From assembly GCA_902465105.1 (NCBI GenBank), contig CABQLM010000056.1, positions 1 through 13,558 on the forward strand: DNA of 13,558 nucleotides, read 5' to 3'. Below the pieces are notes generated by a model that was not told where the DNA came from, ran no database searches, and saw only the letters and a program-made list of their open reading frames with translations. The position numbers and the translations under genes are program-made. Positions 1-6,185 of this stretch are shown here, piece by piece. Source of the stretch: an uncultured Collinsella sp. GTDB lineage: Bacteria > Actinomycetota > Coriobacteriia > Coriobacteriales > Coriobacteriaceae. Position 1 is the first letter of the stretch; each line of letters begins with the position of its first letter.

Positions 1-389
1 GCAAGCACGATGCCCAAGTTACCCGAAAGCTGTGCGAGCTGCTCGGCAACCGGCGTTCCCGTATCACCCGGCAACGCAGTGATGCCCGCAGACAGCGCCA
101 CGCACGAGGTCGTGAGCGCCAGTACGTTACCTTTCTTTTGATCGATGACCTCGATGGTTGAGTCCCAAGTTTTGGTATCGGCGAAATGCGGACGAGCTAC
201 AAAGCCCGACAGCAGCGCCAGTACCACGAGCGCAACGATAAAGCCAATCTGCAGCTTTTTGTTTGCGCACACGACATCGGACAGGCTGGGCTGCAGCTCG
301 GTTACCGTCGTGTGCTCGGTTATCTGGACAGGACGCCCATGAGCCATCTCGTTCGCGTCTCTTTTTTGTATTGACCCGTTATCCGGCAT
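1..389 (-). CDS. N-terminal part of a hypothetical membrane protein (runs off the left edge)
   Basis: An open frame starts at an ATG (387-389 read on the minus strand) and stays open to the window edge, giving 129 residues with no stop. A near-perfect Shine-Dalgarno AGGAGG (397-402) lies 7 bases upstream and fixes the start. Residues 1-45 are polar and probably cytoplasmic. Residues about 46-66 (LQIGFIVALVVLALLSGFVA) form a clear membrane-spanning helix. After it comes an outside-type segment with WDSTIEVIDQKKGNVLALTT and a small-residue-rich stretch ending LPGDTGTPVAEQLAQLSGN, which looks like the approach to a second membrane segment. From memory, segments of the type 'D-x-T-I-x-x-I-D-x-K-x-x-x-V-L ... 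LPGD-x-x-TP-x-A-x-x-LA' occur in uncharacterised membrane proteins of gut Firmicutes and Actinobacteria. No function is known to me. It has no evident link to the sugar locus. Confidence 0.75.
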   Translation of the reverse strand, partial: MPDNGSIQKRDANEMAHGRPVQITEHTTVTELQPSLSDVVCANKKLQIGFIVALVVLALLSGFVARPHFADTKTWDSTIEVIDQKKGNVLALTTSCVALSAGITALPGDTGTPVAEQLAQLSGNLGIVL

Positions 390-482
390 TTGGATACCTC
401 CTCAGTCCGGCCTGTATTGCGGATGGAAGTATACCCACCCAGTAAAAAACCGAACGGGAGGACGAACGGAAGCCCCAAGACT

Positions 483-527
483 GTCCCCAACGACAAGTCG
501 TTTAAGAACGTCCCCAATGACTATCTC
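483..527. repeat. Two degenerate GTCCCCAA-type direct repeats
   Basis: GTCCCCAACGAC at 483-494 and GTCCCCAATGAC at 510-521 differ at one base and are 27 bp apart in an otherwise gene-free gap. Similar GTCCCCATTT words occur at 5871-5880 and 11155-11164, next to the two hairpin arrays. The function is unknown; a REP-like or transposase-associated remnant is a guess. Confidence 0.4.
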
Positions 528-534
528 GGGATGA

Positions 535-599
535 GTTGCGGTGGAATAGGGATTGTTTTGCGCCCGCCGGCCCCTATTCAGTCCCTATTTCACCGCAAC
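535..599. repeat. Large imperfect inverted repeat (21-bp arms, 23-nt loop)
   Basis: The left arm, 535-555 (GTTGCGGTGGAATAGGGA then TTG), pairs with the right arm, 579-599 (CAG then TCCCTATTTCACCGCAAC), at 19 of 21 positions. The loop 556-578 is GC-rich. There is no T-run on either side, so it is not a canonical intrinsic terminator. It lies between the 5' end of the membrane-protein gene and the 3' end of the EIIA gene, so on the minus strand it falls just past the EIIA terminator and before the membrane-protein start. The rest of 390-612 shows no gene. Confidence 0.6.
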
Positions 600-612
600 T
601 TGGAGGAGGACA

Positions 613-648
613 GAAAAAGCCCTGCTGCGGGTAGCGGCAGGGCTTTTG
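613..648 (-). terminator. Intrinsic terminator of the EIIA gene
   Basis: Arms 615-625 and 637-647 pair perfectly over 11 bp (AAAAGCCCTGC with GCAGGGCTTTT). On the minus strand the GC-rich stem is followed by a run of five T (618-614). It sits 27 bases past the EIIA stop codon. Confidence 0.85.
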
Positions 649-674
649 GAAGGGTACTTGGTTGTGAAGGCTCG

Positions 675-1013
675 TTAGGCGAGCTTGGCCTCGAGCTCGG
701 CGATGCGCTTGTAGGCATCGATGGTAAAGCGGGCCTGCTTCTCCAAGATCATAGTGGTCATGAGGGTGTCCTGAGCGTGAGCCATGATGAAGGTCATCTC
801 CATCTCGCCGCCGCCGGCCTCCTGCGAAAGCAGCTTGGTCTGCGTGTCGTGGGCGCCGATAAGTGCATCGCTGGCATCCTTGTGCAGCTGTTCGGCCTTC
901 TCAAAGTCACCCTCGCGAGCAGCATCGAGCGCTGCAAGCAGATCGGTCTGGGCGTCACCTGCGTATGCGACAATCTCGAATCCAACCATCGAGATTTCTT
1001 CTTTGGTTGCCAT
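675..1013 (-). CDS. lacF: PTS lactose/cellobiose-family EIIA component
   Basis: Cytoplasmic phosphocarrier of the lactose/chitobiose PTS family: it takes phosphate from HPr and passes it to the EIIB cysteine. The 112-residue length fits the family (about 105-116). The N-terminal GFEIVAYAGDAQTDLLAAL matches the family start. The phosphorylated histidine is His79 in MAHAQD, and Asp82, which corresponds to the metal-binding Asp at the trimer centre, is kept. Oddity: LacF and ChbA proteins I remember read HxQDHLM, whereas this one reads HAQDTLM, with Thr83 in place of the second His. The ATG is preceded by GAAAGGA at good spacing. The gene lies downstream of lacI 1 in the same direction with a 214-bp gap, and ends in its own terminator. 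It is the only EIIA in the window, so it probably serves both EIICB permeases. The LacF name rests on context; cellobiose-type EIIA is the alternative. Confidence 0.92.
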   Translation of the reverse strand: MATKEEISMVGFEIVAYAGDAQTDLLAALDAAREGDFEKAEQLHKDASDALIGAHDTQTKLLSQEAGGGEMEMTFIMAHAQDTLMTTMILEKQARFTIDAYKRIAELEAKLA

Positions 1014-1081
1014 ATTGCGTTCCTTTCACATATGAACCAATGGAGAGCATCGCGTCCGGGCATACGCGCTGCGTTCTGTAT

Positions 1082-1099
1082 GACAGAAACATTAACATT
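1082..1099. promoter_or_regulatory. Weak half-conserved LacI-type operator upstream of EIIA
   Basis: GACAGAAACATTAACATT keeps one good half (AACxTTaaCATT) of the 18-bp palindrome AATGnnAACGTTnnCATT found upstream of EIICB 1, but its left half is poor. It lies 69-86 bp upstream of the EIIA start, where a repressor could act. This is inference only. Confidence 0.3.
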
Positions 1100-1138
1100 C
1101 AAACAAAAAAGAACAGCTCAAAACGTAATTTCGAACTA

Positions 1139-1167
1139 TGAACGGTCACTTTTCGCCCGTGAACGGT
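1139..1167. repeat. Direct repeat TGAACGGT, two copies 21 bp apart
   Basis: TGAACGGT occurs at 1139-1146 and 1160-1167, two helical turns apart, in the lacI 1-EIIA gap. A third copy on the opposite strand lies at 2345-2352, in the EIICB 1 control region. It may be a binding site for a second regulator shared by the EIIA gene and the EIICB 1 operon; there is no further support. Confidence 0.35.
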
Positions 1168-1227
1168 TTTTAAACCAATCTGAACAATATCGAACACAGT
1201 TAGCGGCAACCCAAACAGGACCGCACC

Positions 1228-2232
1228 CTAACGCAAATCGCGCACCGTATCGCCCTCTACGAGCACACCGGGGATCAGCATATGCTCCACGCCAGACGCA
1301 CCCCCATCGGCGCCGGCAATCTTGTCGACCGCCCACATGCCGACGCGCTTGTTGTCAAAGCGCACCGTGGTCAGACGACGGTCGGGCACGATATCGCCCA
1401 GGCTGTCGTCAACACCCGCCACGCTCACGTCCTCGGGCACGCGCTTTCCGCGCGACTCGAGTCCGCGAATGCAGCCGTAGGCCATGGCGTCGTTGGAAGC
1501 ATAAATGGCCGTACAGGTCGGATCGTCCGCCAGAGCCTGACCGGCAGCATACCCGCTCTGTGCCGTCCAATCGCCACGAACGAGTCGCGGTGGCTCAATA
1601 CCATGCGCGCGCAATGTCTCGCGCCAGCCTTCCTCGCGCCGCATGCCCGAAAGCGAGCGCTCGGGACACGAGATAAAGTGCACGGTTTTGTGCCCCCGCC
1701 CCAGCAAGTACTCGACCACCTGACGCGAACAATCGAACTGGTCGTTATCGACCGTTGAACAGAGCGGGTGCTCCAACATCGTAACGAGCACCGTCTGCAT
1801 GCCGGGCAGCGGCTCGAAGGTGCCAAAGTCCGCCGGCATGCGATTCATGATCACGACCATGCCGTCTACCGGCAGCGCGCTCATACGCGATGATGCGCTC
1901 TCGAGGGTATACGGATGCCCGTCTACTTTAGTGAGGGTGATGGCATAGCCATGTTTGTCGGCCGCGGCGGCAAAGCCCTCCATACGGTCGAGGTTGCCGG
2001 TACCGGTAATGTTGAACATGGCGACGCCAACGGTCTTAAACTTGCCACGGCGCAACGATCGACCGGCAAAATTGGGGCGATACCCCAACTCGCGCATGGC
2101 GGCACGCACGCGCTCCTTGGTCTCGAGGCGCACGCTGGGCGAATCGTGCACGGTGCGCGAGACCGTCTGCTCCGAGACGCCCGCGAGGCGCGCCACGTCT
2201 TTGACGGATACCGATTTTTTAACAGCGGCCAT
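1228..2232 (-). CDS. LacI-family transcriptional regulator 1
   Basis: Sugar-responsive DNA-binding repressor, probably local regulator of the divergent EIICB 1 / 6-phospho-beta-galactosidase 1 operon. It is 334 residues, the usual LacI-family length. The helix-turn-helix is at about residues 10-29 (VKDVARLAGVSEQTVSR), followed by the hinge helix at about 50-60 (LGYRPNFAGRSL) and then a periplasmic-binding-protein-like effector domain with VDGMVVIM, SGYAAGQAL, IYASNDAMAYG and VSVAGVDDS. The recognition positions before TVSR are Glu-Gln; the paralogue at 6186-7187 has Leu-Lys, which suggests different operators. The start ATG has only a weak AAAGA upstream. A palindrome (2246-2263) sits 14 bp upstream of the start, consistent with autoregulation. 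The 3' end leads towards EIIA with no terminator visible between them, so read-through into EIIA is possible. The effector cannot be told from sequence. Confidence 0.93.
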   Translation of the reverse strand: MAAVKKSVSVKDVARLAGVSEQTVSRTVHDSPSVRLETKERVRAAMRELGYRPNFAGRSLRRGKFKTVGVAMFNITGTGNLDRMEGFAAAADKHGYAITLTKVDGHPYTLESASSRMSALPVDGMVVIMNRMPADFGTFEPLPGMQTVLVTMLEHPLCSTVDNDQFDCSRQVVEYLLGRGHKTVHFISCPERSLSGMRREEGWRETLRAHGIEPPRLVRGDWTAQSGYAAGQALADDPTCTAIYASNDAMAYGCIRGLESRGKRVPEDVSVAGVDDSLGDIVPDRRLTTVRFDNKRVGMWAVDKIAGADGGASGVEHMLIPGVLVEGDTVRDLR

Positions 2233-2245
2233 AGGTCGATCTTTC

Positions 2246-2263
2246 TATGTCAACGATGCCATT
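2246..2263. promoter_or_regulatory. Putative LacI 1 operator O3 in the lacI 1 leader
   Basis: TATGTCAACGATGCCATT fits the palindrome AATGnnAACGTTnnCATT with two mismatches. It starts 14 bp upstream of the lacI 1 ATG, a suitable place for autorepression. Defined by comparison with O1 and O2 in the same gap. Confidence 0.5.
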
Positions 2264-2390
2264 GGTGGCACCCTACGCAGTCAAATGAAACGTCTTCAAG
2301 TATATCTAACGCCTCCCCCACCATACGCTCACCACCCAAAACCTACCGTTCACCGACATTTTTGCTTCCCCGAACGGCTTTTGTCGCCAA

Positions 2391-2408
2391 AATGTTAACG
2401 TTGCCATT
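2391..2408. promoter_or_regulatory. Putative LacI 1 operator O1
   Basis: AATGTTAACGTTGCCATT is an 18-bp palindrome (AATG, central AACGTT, CATT) with the CG centre usual for LacI-family operators. With flanks it recurs inverted at O2 (2488-2505): GCCAAAATGTTAACGTTGCC here matches the reverse complement of the O2 region except for one base. Confidence 0.6.
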
Positions 2409-2487
2409 GTGCAAACACAGAGCCACCGGGCGGCTCAAACGTTTACGCGTAAGGAATCGACGGTTCGCGTCTTTTTTTGTGTCACAA

Positions 2488-2505
2488 AATGGCAACGTCA
2501 ACATT
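2488..2505. promoter_or_regulatory. Putative LacI 1 operator O2, near the EIICB 1 start
   Basis: AATGGCAACGTCAACATT is the inverted partner of O1, with centres 97 bp apart, and ends 61 bp before the EIICB 1 ATG. Paired operators at this distance would allow DNA looping. The promoter is presumably between them, but I see no convincing -35/-10 pair. The rest of the 334-bp gap (2233-2566) holds O3, O1, a perfect 10-bp palindrome TTACGCGTAA (2443-2452) and no gene. Confidence 0.6.
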
Positions 2506-2566
2506 TTGGCAACCGAACGTCAAAAGCTACCATCGTTGCTAACCCACCGACTCTTAGGAGCATTGC

Positions 2567-4333
2567 ATGGAGCAACTCATCGCCACTATCGAAAAGGGCC
2601 AGCCCTTTTTCAACGCGATCGCCCGCAACAAGTACCTCAAGGCGATCCGCGACGGCTTTATCTCCGTCATCCCCATCATCATCTTCTCGTCCATCTTCTG
2701 CCTGGTAGCCTCGGTCCCCAACATCTGGGGTTTCTACTGGCCCGATGACATCAACAACGCTCTGTGGAAGTGCTACAACTACTCCATGGGCATCCTGGCC
2801 ATCGCCTGCGCCGCCACCACCGCCAAGCACTTCGCCGACGCTCAGAACCGCGACCTGCCCAAGAACAACCAGATCAACTTTATCTCATGCATGTGCGCGG
2901 CCATCATCGGCTTCTTGCTCCTTTCGAGCGACACGATCGCCACGGACGCCGCCAGCGGTTTCAACACCACCTACCTTGGTTCCAAGGGCCTGCTGACCGC
3001 CTTCATCGCTGCGTTTGTGACCGGCATCATCTACAAGTTCTTTATCAAGCGCAACATCACCGTCAAGATGCCCGAGCAGGTTCCGCCCAACATCTCGCAG
3101 ACCTTTAAGGACATCATCCCCTTCTCCGTCTGCATCACCGTCTTTTGGGTCTTTGACATCGTCTTCCGCGCTGCTTTTGGCTTCTGCTTTGCCCAGGGCG
3201 TCATCCAGGTGTTCCAGCCCCTGTTCACCGCTGCCGACGGCTATATCGGCCTCGCTGTGATTTACGGCGCCATGAGCCTCTTCTGGTTCGTCGGCGTCCA
3301 CGGCCCCTCGATCGTCGAGCCCGCCATCGCCGCCGCTCTCGTTGCCAACATGACCGACAACCTGGCTGCGTTCCAGGCTGGCCAGCACGCTTCCGCTGTC
3401 CTGACCCAGGGTGCCCAGTACTTCGTCGTCTGCATGGGCGGCACCGGCGCCACGCTCGTCCTGGTCTTTATGTTCTGCTTCCTGGCTAAGTCCCAGGAGA
3501 TGCGCGCCGTCGGTAAGGCCGCCATCGTCCCTGTCTGCTTTGCCGTCAACGAGCCGCTGCTGTTCGCTGCGCCCATCGTGCTCAACCCCGTCTTCTTTGT
3601 CCCGTTTGTCTTTGCCCCGATCGCCAACATCTGGATCCTCAAGATCTTTATCGACTTCTTGGGCATGAACGGCTTTATGTACACGCTGCCTTGGACCGTC
3701 CCCGGCCCCATCGGCACCATCATGGGCCTGGGCTTCCAGCCGCTCGCCTTTGTGATGCTCGCCCTTATCCTGGTCGTCGACTTTGTGCTGTACTATCCGT
3801 TCTTCCGCGCCTATGACGCCCAGAAGTGCGCCGAGGAGGCCGAGATTTCCGAGGAGGAGCTCGCCGCCAAGAACGCCGAGAAGGCCGCCAAGCTCAACGA
3901 CGCTTTCCAGGGCAAGGCCGATGCCAAGAGCGTTGCCGCCGGCGCCGCTGCCGAGGCCGTGAAGGCCGACGCCCCCGCCGCTGTCCCCACTGAGGCAACG
4001 ACCGCCAGCGACCTCAACGGCAAGCGCGTGCTCGTGCTCTGCCAGGGTGGCGGAACCTCGGGCCTGCTCGCCAACGCGCTGGCCAAGGCCGCCAAGGAGC
4101 GCGGCATCGATCTTGAGACCGCTGCCGAGGCATATGGTAACCACGTCGACATGCTCCCCGACTTTGACCTGGTCGTCCTAGCCCCGCAGGCTGCCAGCTA
4201 CTTGGCCGACCTGCAGAAGGACTGCGAGCGCGTGGGCAACAAGTGCGTCGCCTGTCGCGGTAAGCAGTACATCGAGCTCTCCCAGAACGGCGATAAGTCT
4301 CTCGCCTTCGTAAGCGAGCAACTTTCGAAGTAA
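2567..4333 (+). CDS. lacE: PTS lactose/cellobiose-family EIICB permease 1
   Basis: Membrane permease that imports and phosphorylates a beta-galactoside-type disaccharide. It is 588 residues, like LacE (about 570). Residues about 1-415 form the EIIC domain, with several hydrophobic helices, the signature GVHGPSIVEP (243-252, His245) and NEPLLF (328-333, Glu329). His245 and Glu329 correspond to the substrate-contacting His and Glu known from the ChbC structure. Residues about 416-480 are a charged, then Ala-rich linker (AEEAEISEEELAAKNAEKA onward). Residues about 484-588 are the EIIB domain: RVLVLCQGGGTSGLLANAL with the phosphorylated Cys492, then DLVVLAPQAASYL. The ATG has AGGAG six bases upstream. 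It is the first gene of an operon with the 6-phospho-beta-galactosidase 66 bp downstream. It receives phosphate from an EIIA encoded elsewhere, probably 675-1013. Lactose is the likeliest substrate from the linked enzyme; other beta-galactosides or cellobiose are possible. Confidence 0.93.
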   Translation: MEQLIATIEKGQPFFNAIARNKYLKAIRDGFISVIPIIIFSSIFCLVASVPNIWGFYWPDDINNALWKCYNYSMGILAIACAATTAKHFADAQNRDLPKNNQINFISCMCAAIIGFLLLSSDTIATDAASGFNTTYLGSKGLLTAFIAAFVTGIIYKFFIKRNITVKMPEQVPPNISQTFKDIIPFSVCITVFWVFDIVFRAAFGFCFAQGVIQVFQPLFTAADGYIGLAVIYGAMSLFWFVGVHGPSIVEPAIAAALVANMTDNLAAFQAGQHASAVLTQGAQYFVVCMGGTGATLVLVFMFCFLAKSQEMRAVGKAAIVPVCFAVNEPLLFAAPIVLNPVFFVPFVFAPIANIWILKIFIDFLGMNGFMYTLPWTVPGPIGTIMGLGFQPLAFVMLALILVVDFVLYYPFFRAYDAQKCAEEAEISEEELAAKNAEKAAKLNDAFQGKADAKSVAAGAAAEAVKADAPAAVPTEATTASDLNGKRVLVLCQGGGTSGLLANALAKAAKERGIDLETAAEAYGNHVDMLPDFDLVVLAPQAASYLADLQKDCERVGNKCVACRGKQYIELSQNGDKSLAFVSEQLSK

Positions 4334-4344
4334 GTAACGCCCAA

Positions 4345-4374
4345 GGCCAGCCGACCATCCACAGCCGGCTGGCC
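4345..4374 (+). promoter_or_regulatory. Intra-operon hairpin between EIICB 1 and lacG 1
   Basis: GGCCAGCCG (4345-4353) pairs perfectly with CGGCTGGCC (4366-4374) around a 12-nt loop. No real T-run follows (CTTCGATTT), so it is probably a partial terminator or an RNA-stabilising or processing hairpin. The second operon has a hairpin in the same place (9267-9293). Confidence 0.55.
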
Positions 4375-4399
4375 CTTCGATTTAGACGATTGGATCATC

Positions 4400-5839
4400 A
4401 TGTCCGTTAACCCTGCTAGTGTCACCAACCCGCCTGCGCAGTTTCCCGAGGACTTTGTCTTTGGCGGCGCTACCGCTGCTTACCAGGTAGAGGGCGAGAC
4501 CCGCACCCACGGTAAGGGCAAAGTCGCCTGGGACGACTTCTTGGAGGCCCAGGGGCGCTTTTCCCCCGATCCCGCTTCGGACTTCTACAACCAGTACCCC
4601 GTCGACCTGGGGCTGTGCGAGGAGTTCGGCATCAACGGCATTCGCCTCTCCATTGCCTGGAGCCGCATCTTCCCCAACGGCACCGGCGAGATCAACCCCG
4701 AGGGCGTGCAGTTCTACCACGATCTCTTCGCCGAGTGCCATAAGCACCACGTTGAGCCGTTCGTCACGCTGCATCACTTTGACACGCCGCTTGCCCTCTT
4801 TGAGAAGGGCGACTTCCTCAACCGCGAGACCATCGATGCCTTTGTGGACTTTGCCACCTTCTGCTTTAAGGAGTACGCCGACCAGGTGACCTACTGGTTC
4901 ACCTTTAACGAGATCTGGGCCGACGCCTCCAACACCTACATCGAGGGCACCTTCCCCGGTGGCGTCAAGGCGCATCTTGCCGAGGCCTTCCAGTGCGAGC
5001 ACAACATGATGCTCGCCCACGCCAAGGCAGTACTGGCCTTCCACAACGGCGGTTTTAAGGGCAAGATCGGCGTCATTCAGTCGTTGGAGTTTAAGTACCC
5101 GCTCAACGAGAACGACCCCGCCGACATCAAAGCCGCCAACAACGAGCACGTGCTGCAGAACCAGTTTCTGCTCGACGCCACCTTCCGCGGCGATTATGCC
5201 CCCGACACCCTCGAGTGCGCCAACCGCCTGGCTGCCGTCTCGGGCGGCACCATCGAGATCCTGGACGAGGATCTGGAAATCATGCGCGAGGCCGCGCTCT
5301 ACAACGACTACCTGGGCGTTAACAACTACCAGTGCCGCTTCCTCAAGGCTTACGATGGCGAGAACGACCTGCACCACAACGGTACGGGCGAGAAGGGCAC
5401 CGGCCGCTGGCGCGTCAAGGGCATTGGCGAGCACGTAAACAAGCCTGGTATCCCCACCACCGACTGGGACTGGATCATCTATCCCGAGGGCCTGTTCGAT
5501 CTGCTCGTCTACATTAAGCAGCGCTATCCCAACTACAAGCAGATCTTCATTACCGAAAACGGCATGGGCTACAAGGACCCCTACAAGGACGGTTTTGTGG
5601 ACGACCAGCCGCGCATCGACTATATCGAGCAGCACCTGCGCTGGTTGCTCAAGGCCATGGAGGTAGGCGTCAACGTGGGCGGCTACTTCCTGTGGAGCCT
5701 GCAGGATCAGTTCTCCTGGACCAATGGCTACAACAAGCGCTATGGCTTCTTCTACGTAGATTTTGAAACCCAGAAGCGCACGCCCAAGGCAAGCGCCTAC
5801 TGGTACAAGCACGTGGCGCAGACCCGTCGTCTGGACTAG
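4400..5839 (+). CDS. lacG: GH1 6-phospho-beta-galactosidase 1
   Basis: Cytoplasmic glycoside hydrolase family 1 enzyme that cleaves the phosphorylated disaccharide delivered by the PTS into galactose-6-phosphate and the aglycone sugar. It is 479 residues, the normal GH1 length. The acid/base Glu171 is in TFNEI and the nucleophile Glu386 in FITENGMGY. The phosphate-binding loop SWTNGYNKRY supplies Ser439, Lys446 and Tyr448, the residues that read the 6-phosphate in LacG. Trp440, corresponding to LacG Trp429, favours galacto- over gluco-configured substrates. FGGATAAYQVEGETRTHGKG, LHHFDTP and TDWDWIIYPEGL also match LacG as I remember it. The ribosome-binding site before this ATG is weak (TTGGAT), possibly relying on the upstream gene and hairpin. 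It is the second gene of its operon and is followed by a strong terminator. A 6-phospho-beta-glucosidase role is less likely given Trp440. Confidence 0.93.
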   Translation: MSVNPASVTNPPAQFPEDFVFGGATAAYQVEGETRTHGKGKVAWDDFLEAQGRFSPDPASDFYNQYPVDLGLCEEFGINGIRLSIAWSRIFPNGTGEINPEGVQFYHDLFAECHKHHVEPFVTLHHFDTPLALFEKGDFLNRETIDAFVDFATFCFKEYADQVTYWFTFNEIWADASNTYIEGTFPGGVKAHLAEAFQCEHNMMLAHAKAVLAFHNGGFKGKIGVIQSLEFKYPLNENDPADIKAANNEHVLQNQFLLDATFRGDYAPDTLECANRLAAVSGGTIEILDEDLEIMREAALYNDYLGVNNYQCRFLKAYDGENDLHHNGTGEKGTGRWRVKGIGEHVNKPGIPTTDWDWIIYPEGLFDLLVYIKQRYPNYKQIFITENGMGYKDPYKDGFVDDQPRIDYIEQHLRWLLKAMEVGVNVGGYFLWSLQDQFSWTNGYNKRYGFFYVDFETQKRTPKASAYWYKHVAQTRRLD

Positions 5840-5884
5840 CGGCTGACGGGGTCGCCTGCCCACATAACCTGTCCCCATTTCTCA

Positions 5885-5928
5885 GCCGGGGGCGGCACGT
5901 CACACAGCGCGCCGCCCCCGGCCTTTTT
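5885..5928 (+). terminator. Strong intrinsic terminator of operon 1
   Basis: GCCGGGGGCGGC (5885-5896) pairs over 12 bp with GCCGCCCCCGGC (5911-5922), followed by C and TTTTT (5924-5928). It lies 46 bp past the lacG 1 stop and before hairpin array A, so the array is not needed to end this transcript. Confidence 0.93.
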
Positions 5929-5947
5929 GAGCGGACAGTGCCGCACG

Positions 5948-6171
5948 TTTGTCTCGATCTGTAACATCTAGCCGAGTTTTTTGGTCCTAGCTGTTACAAA
6001 TCAAGACAAACAGAATAGGCCGGGCCAAAAATCTCGATCTGTAACATCTAGCTGGTTATTTCACCCTTAACTGTTACAGATCGAGACAAATGGAATAGGC
6101 GGGGCCGAATTGTCTAAATCTGTAACATCTAGCTGAGATTTTCGGCCCTACCTGTTACAGATTGAGACAAA
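5948..6171. repeat. Hairpin array A: three 63-nt palindromic units, period 80/81 bp
   Basis: Units are 5948-6010, 6028-6090 and 6109-6171, each exactly 63 nt: a 19-nt left arm, a 25-nt loop and a 19-nt right arm. The arm consensus is TTTGTCTCGATCTGTAACA and its complement TGTTACAGATCGAGACAAA. The spacers are 17 and 18 nt and similar to each other (GAATAGGC, then GGGCC). All units have the same loop orientation (TCTAGC at the start, CCTA or CTTA near the end). The array fills the gap between the operon 1 terminator and the stop codon of lacI 2, which ends 14 bp away on the opposite strand. Neither side has a T-run. I do not recognise the family. With the terminator it accounts for the whole gene-free stretch 5840-6185. 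Confidence 0.9.
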
Positions 6172-6185
6172 CAGGCCGAGCACGT

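Noticed and set aside
390..1676. 428-residue plus-strand open frame
   Set aside because: It crosses the EIIA terminator, the whole EIIA gene and part of lacI 1 in antisense, and turns into Arg/Pro-rich low complexity.
4382..5878. 498-residue minus-strand open frame
   Set aside because: Antisense shadow of lacG 1 caused by strong third-position GC codon bias; no domain is visible and the plus-strand frame is a clear GH1 enzyme.
5948..6171. CRISPR array
   Set aside because: The units are long palindromes with conserved loops, and the spacers (17-18 nt) resemble one another. There are no cas genes.
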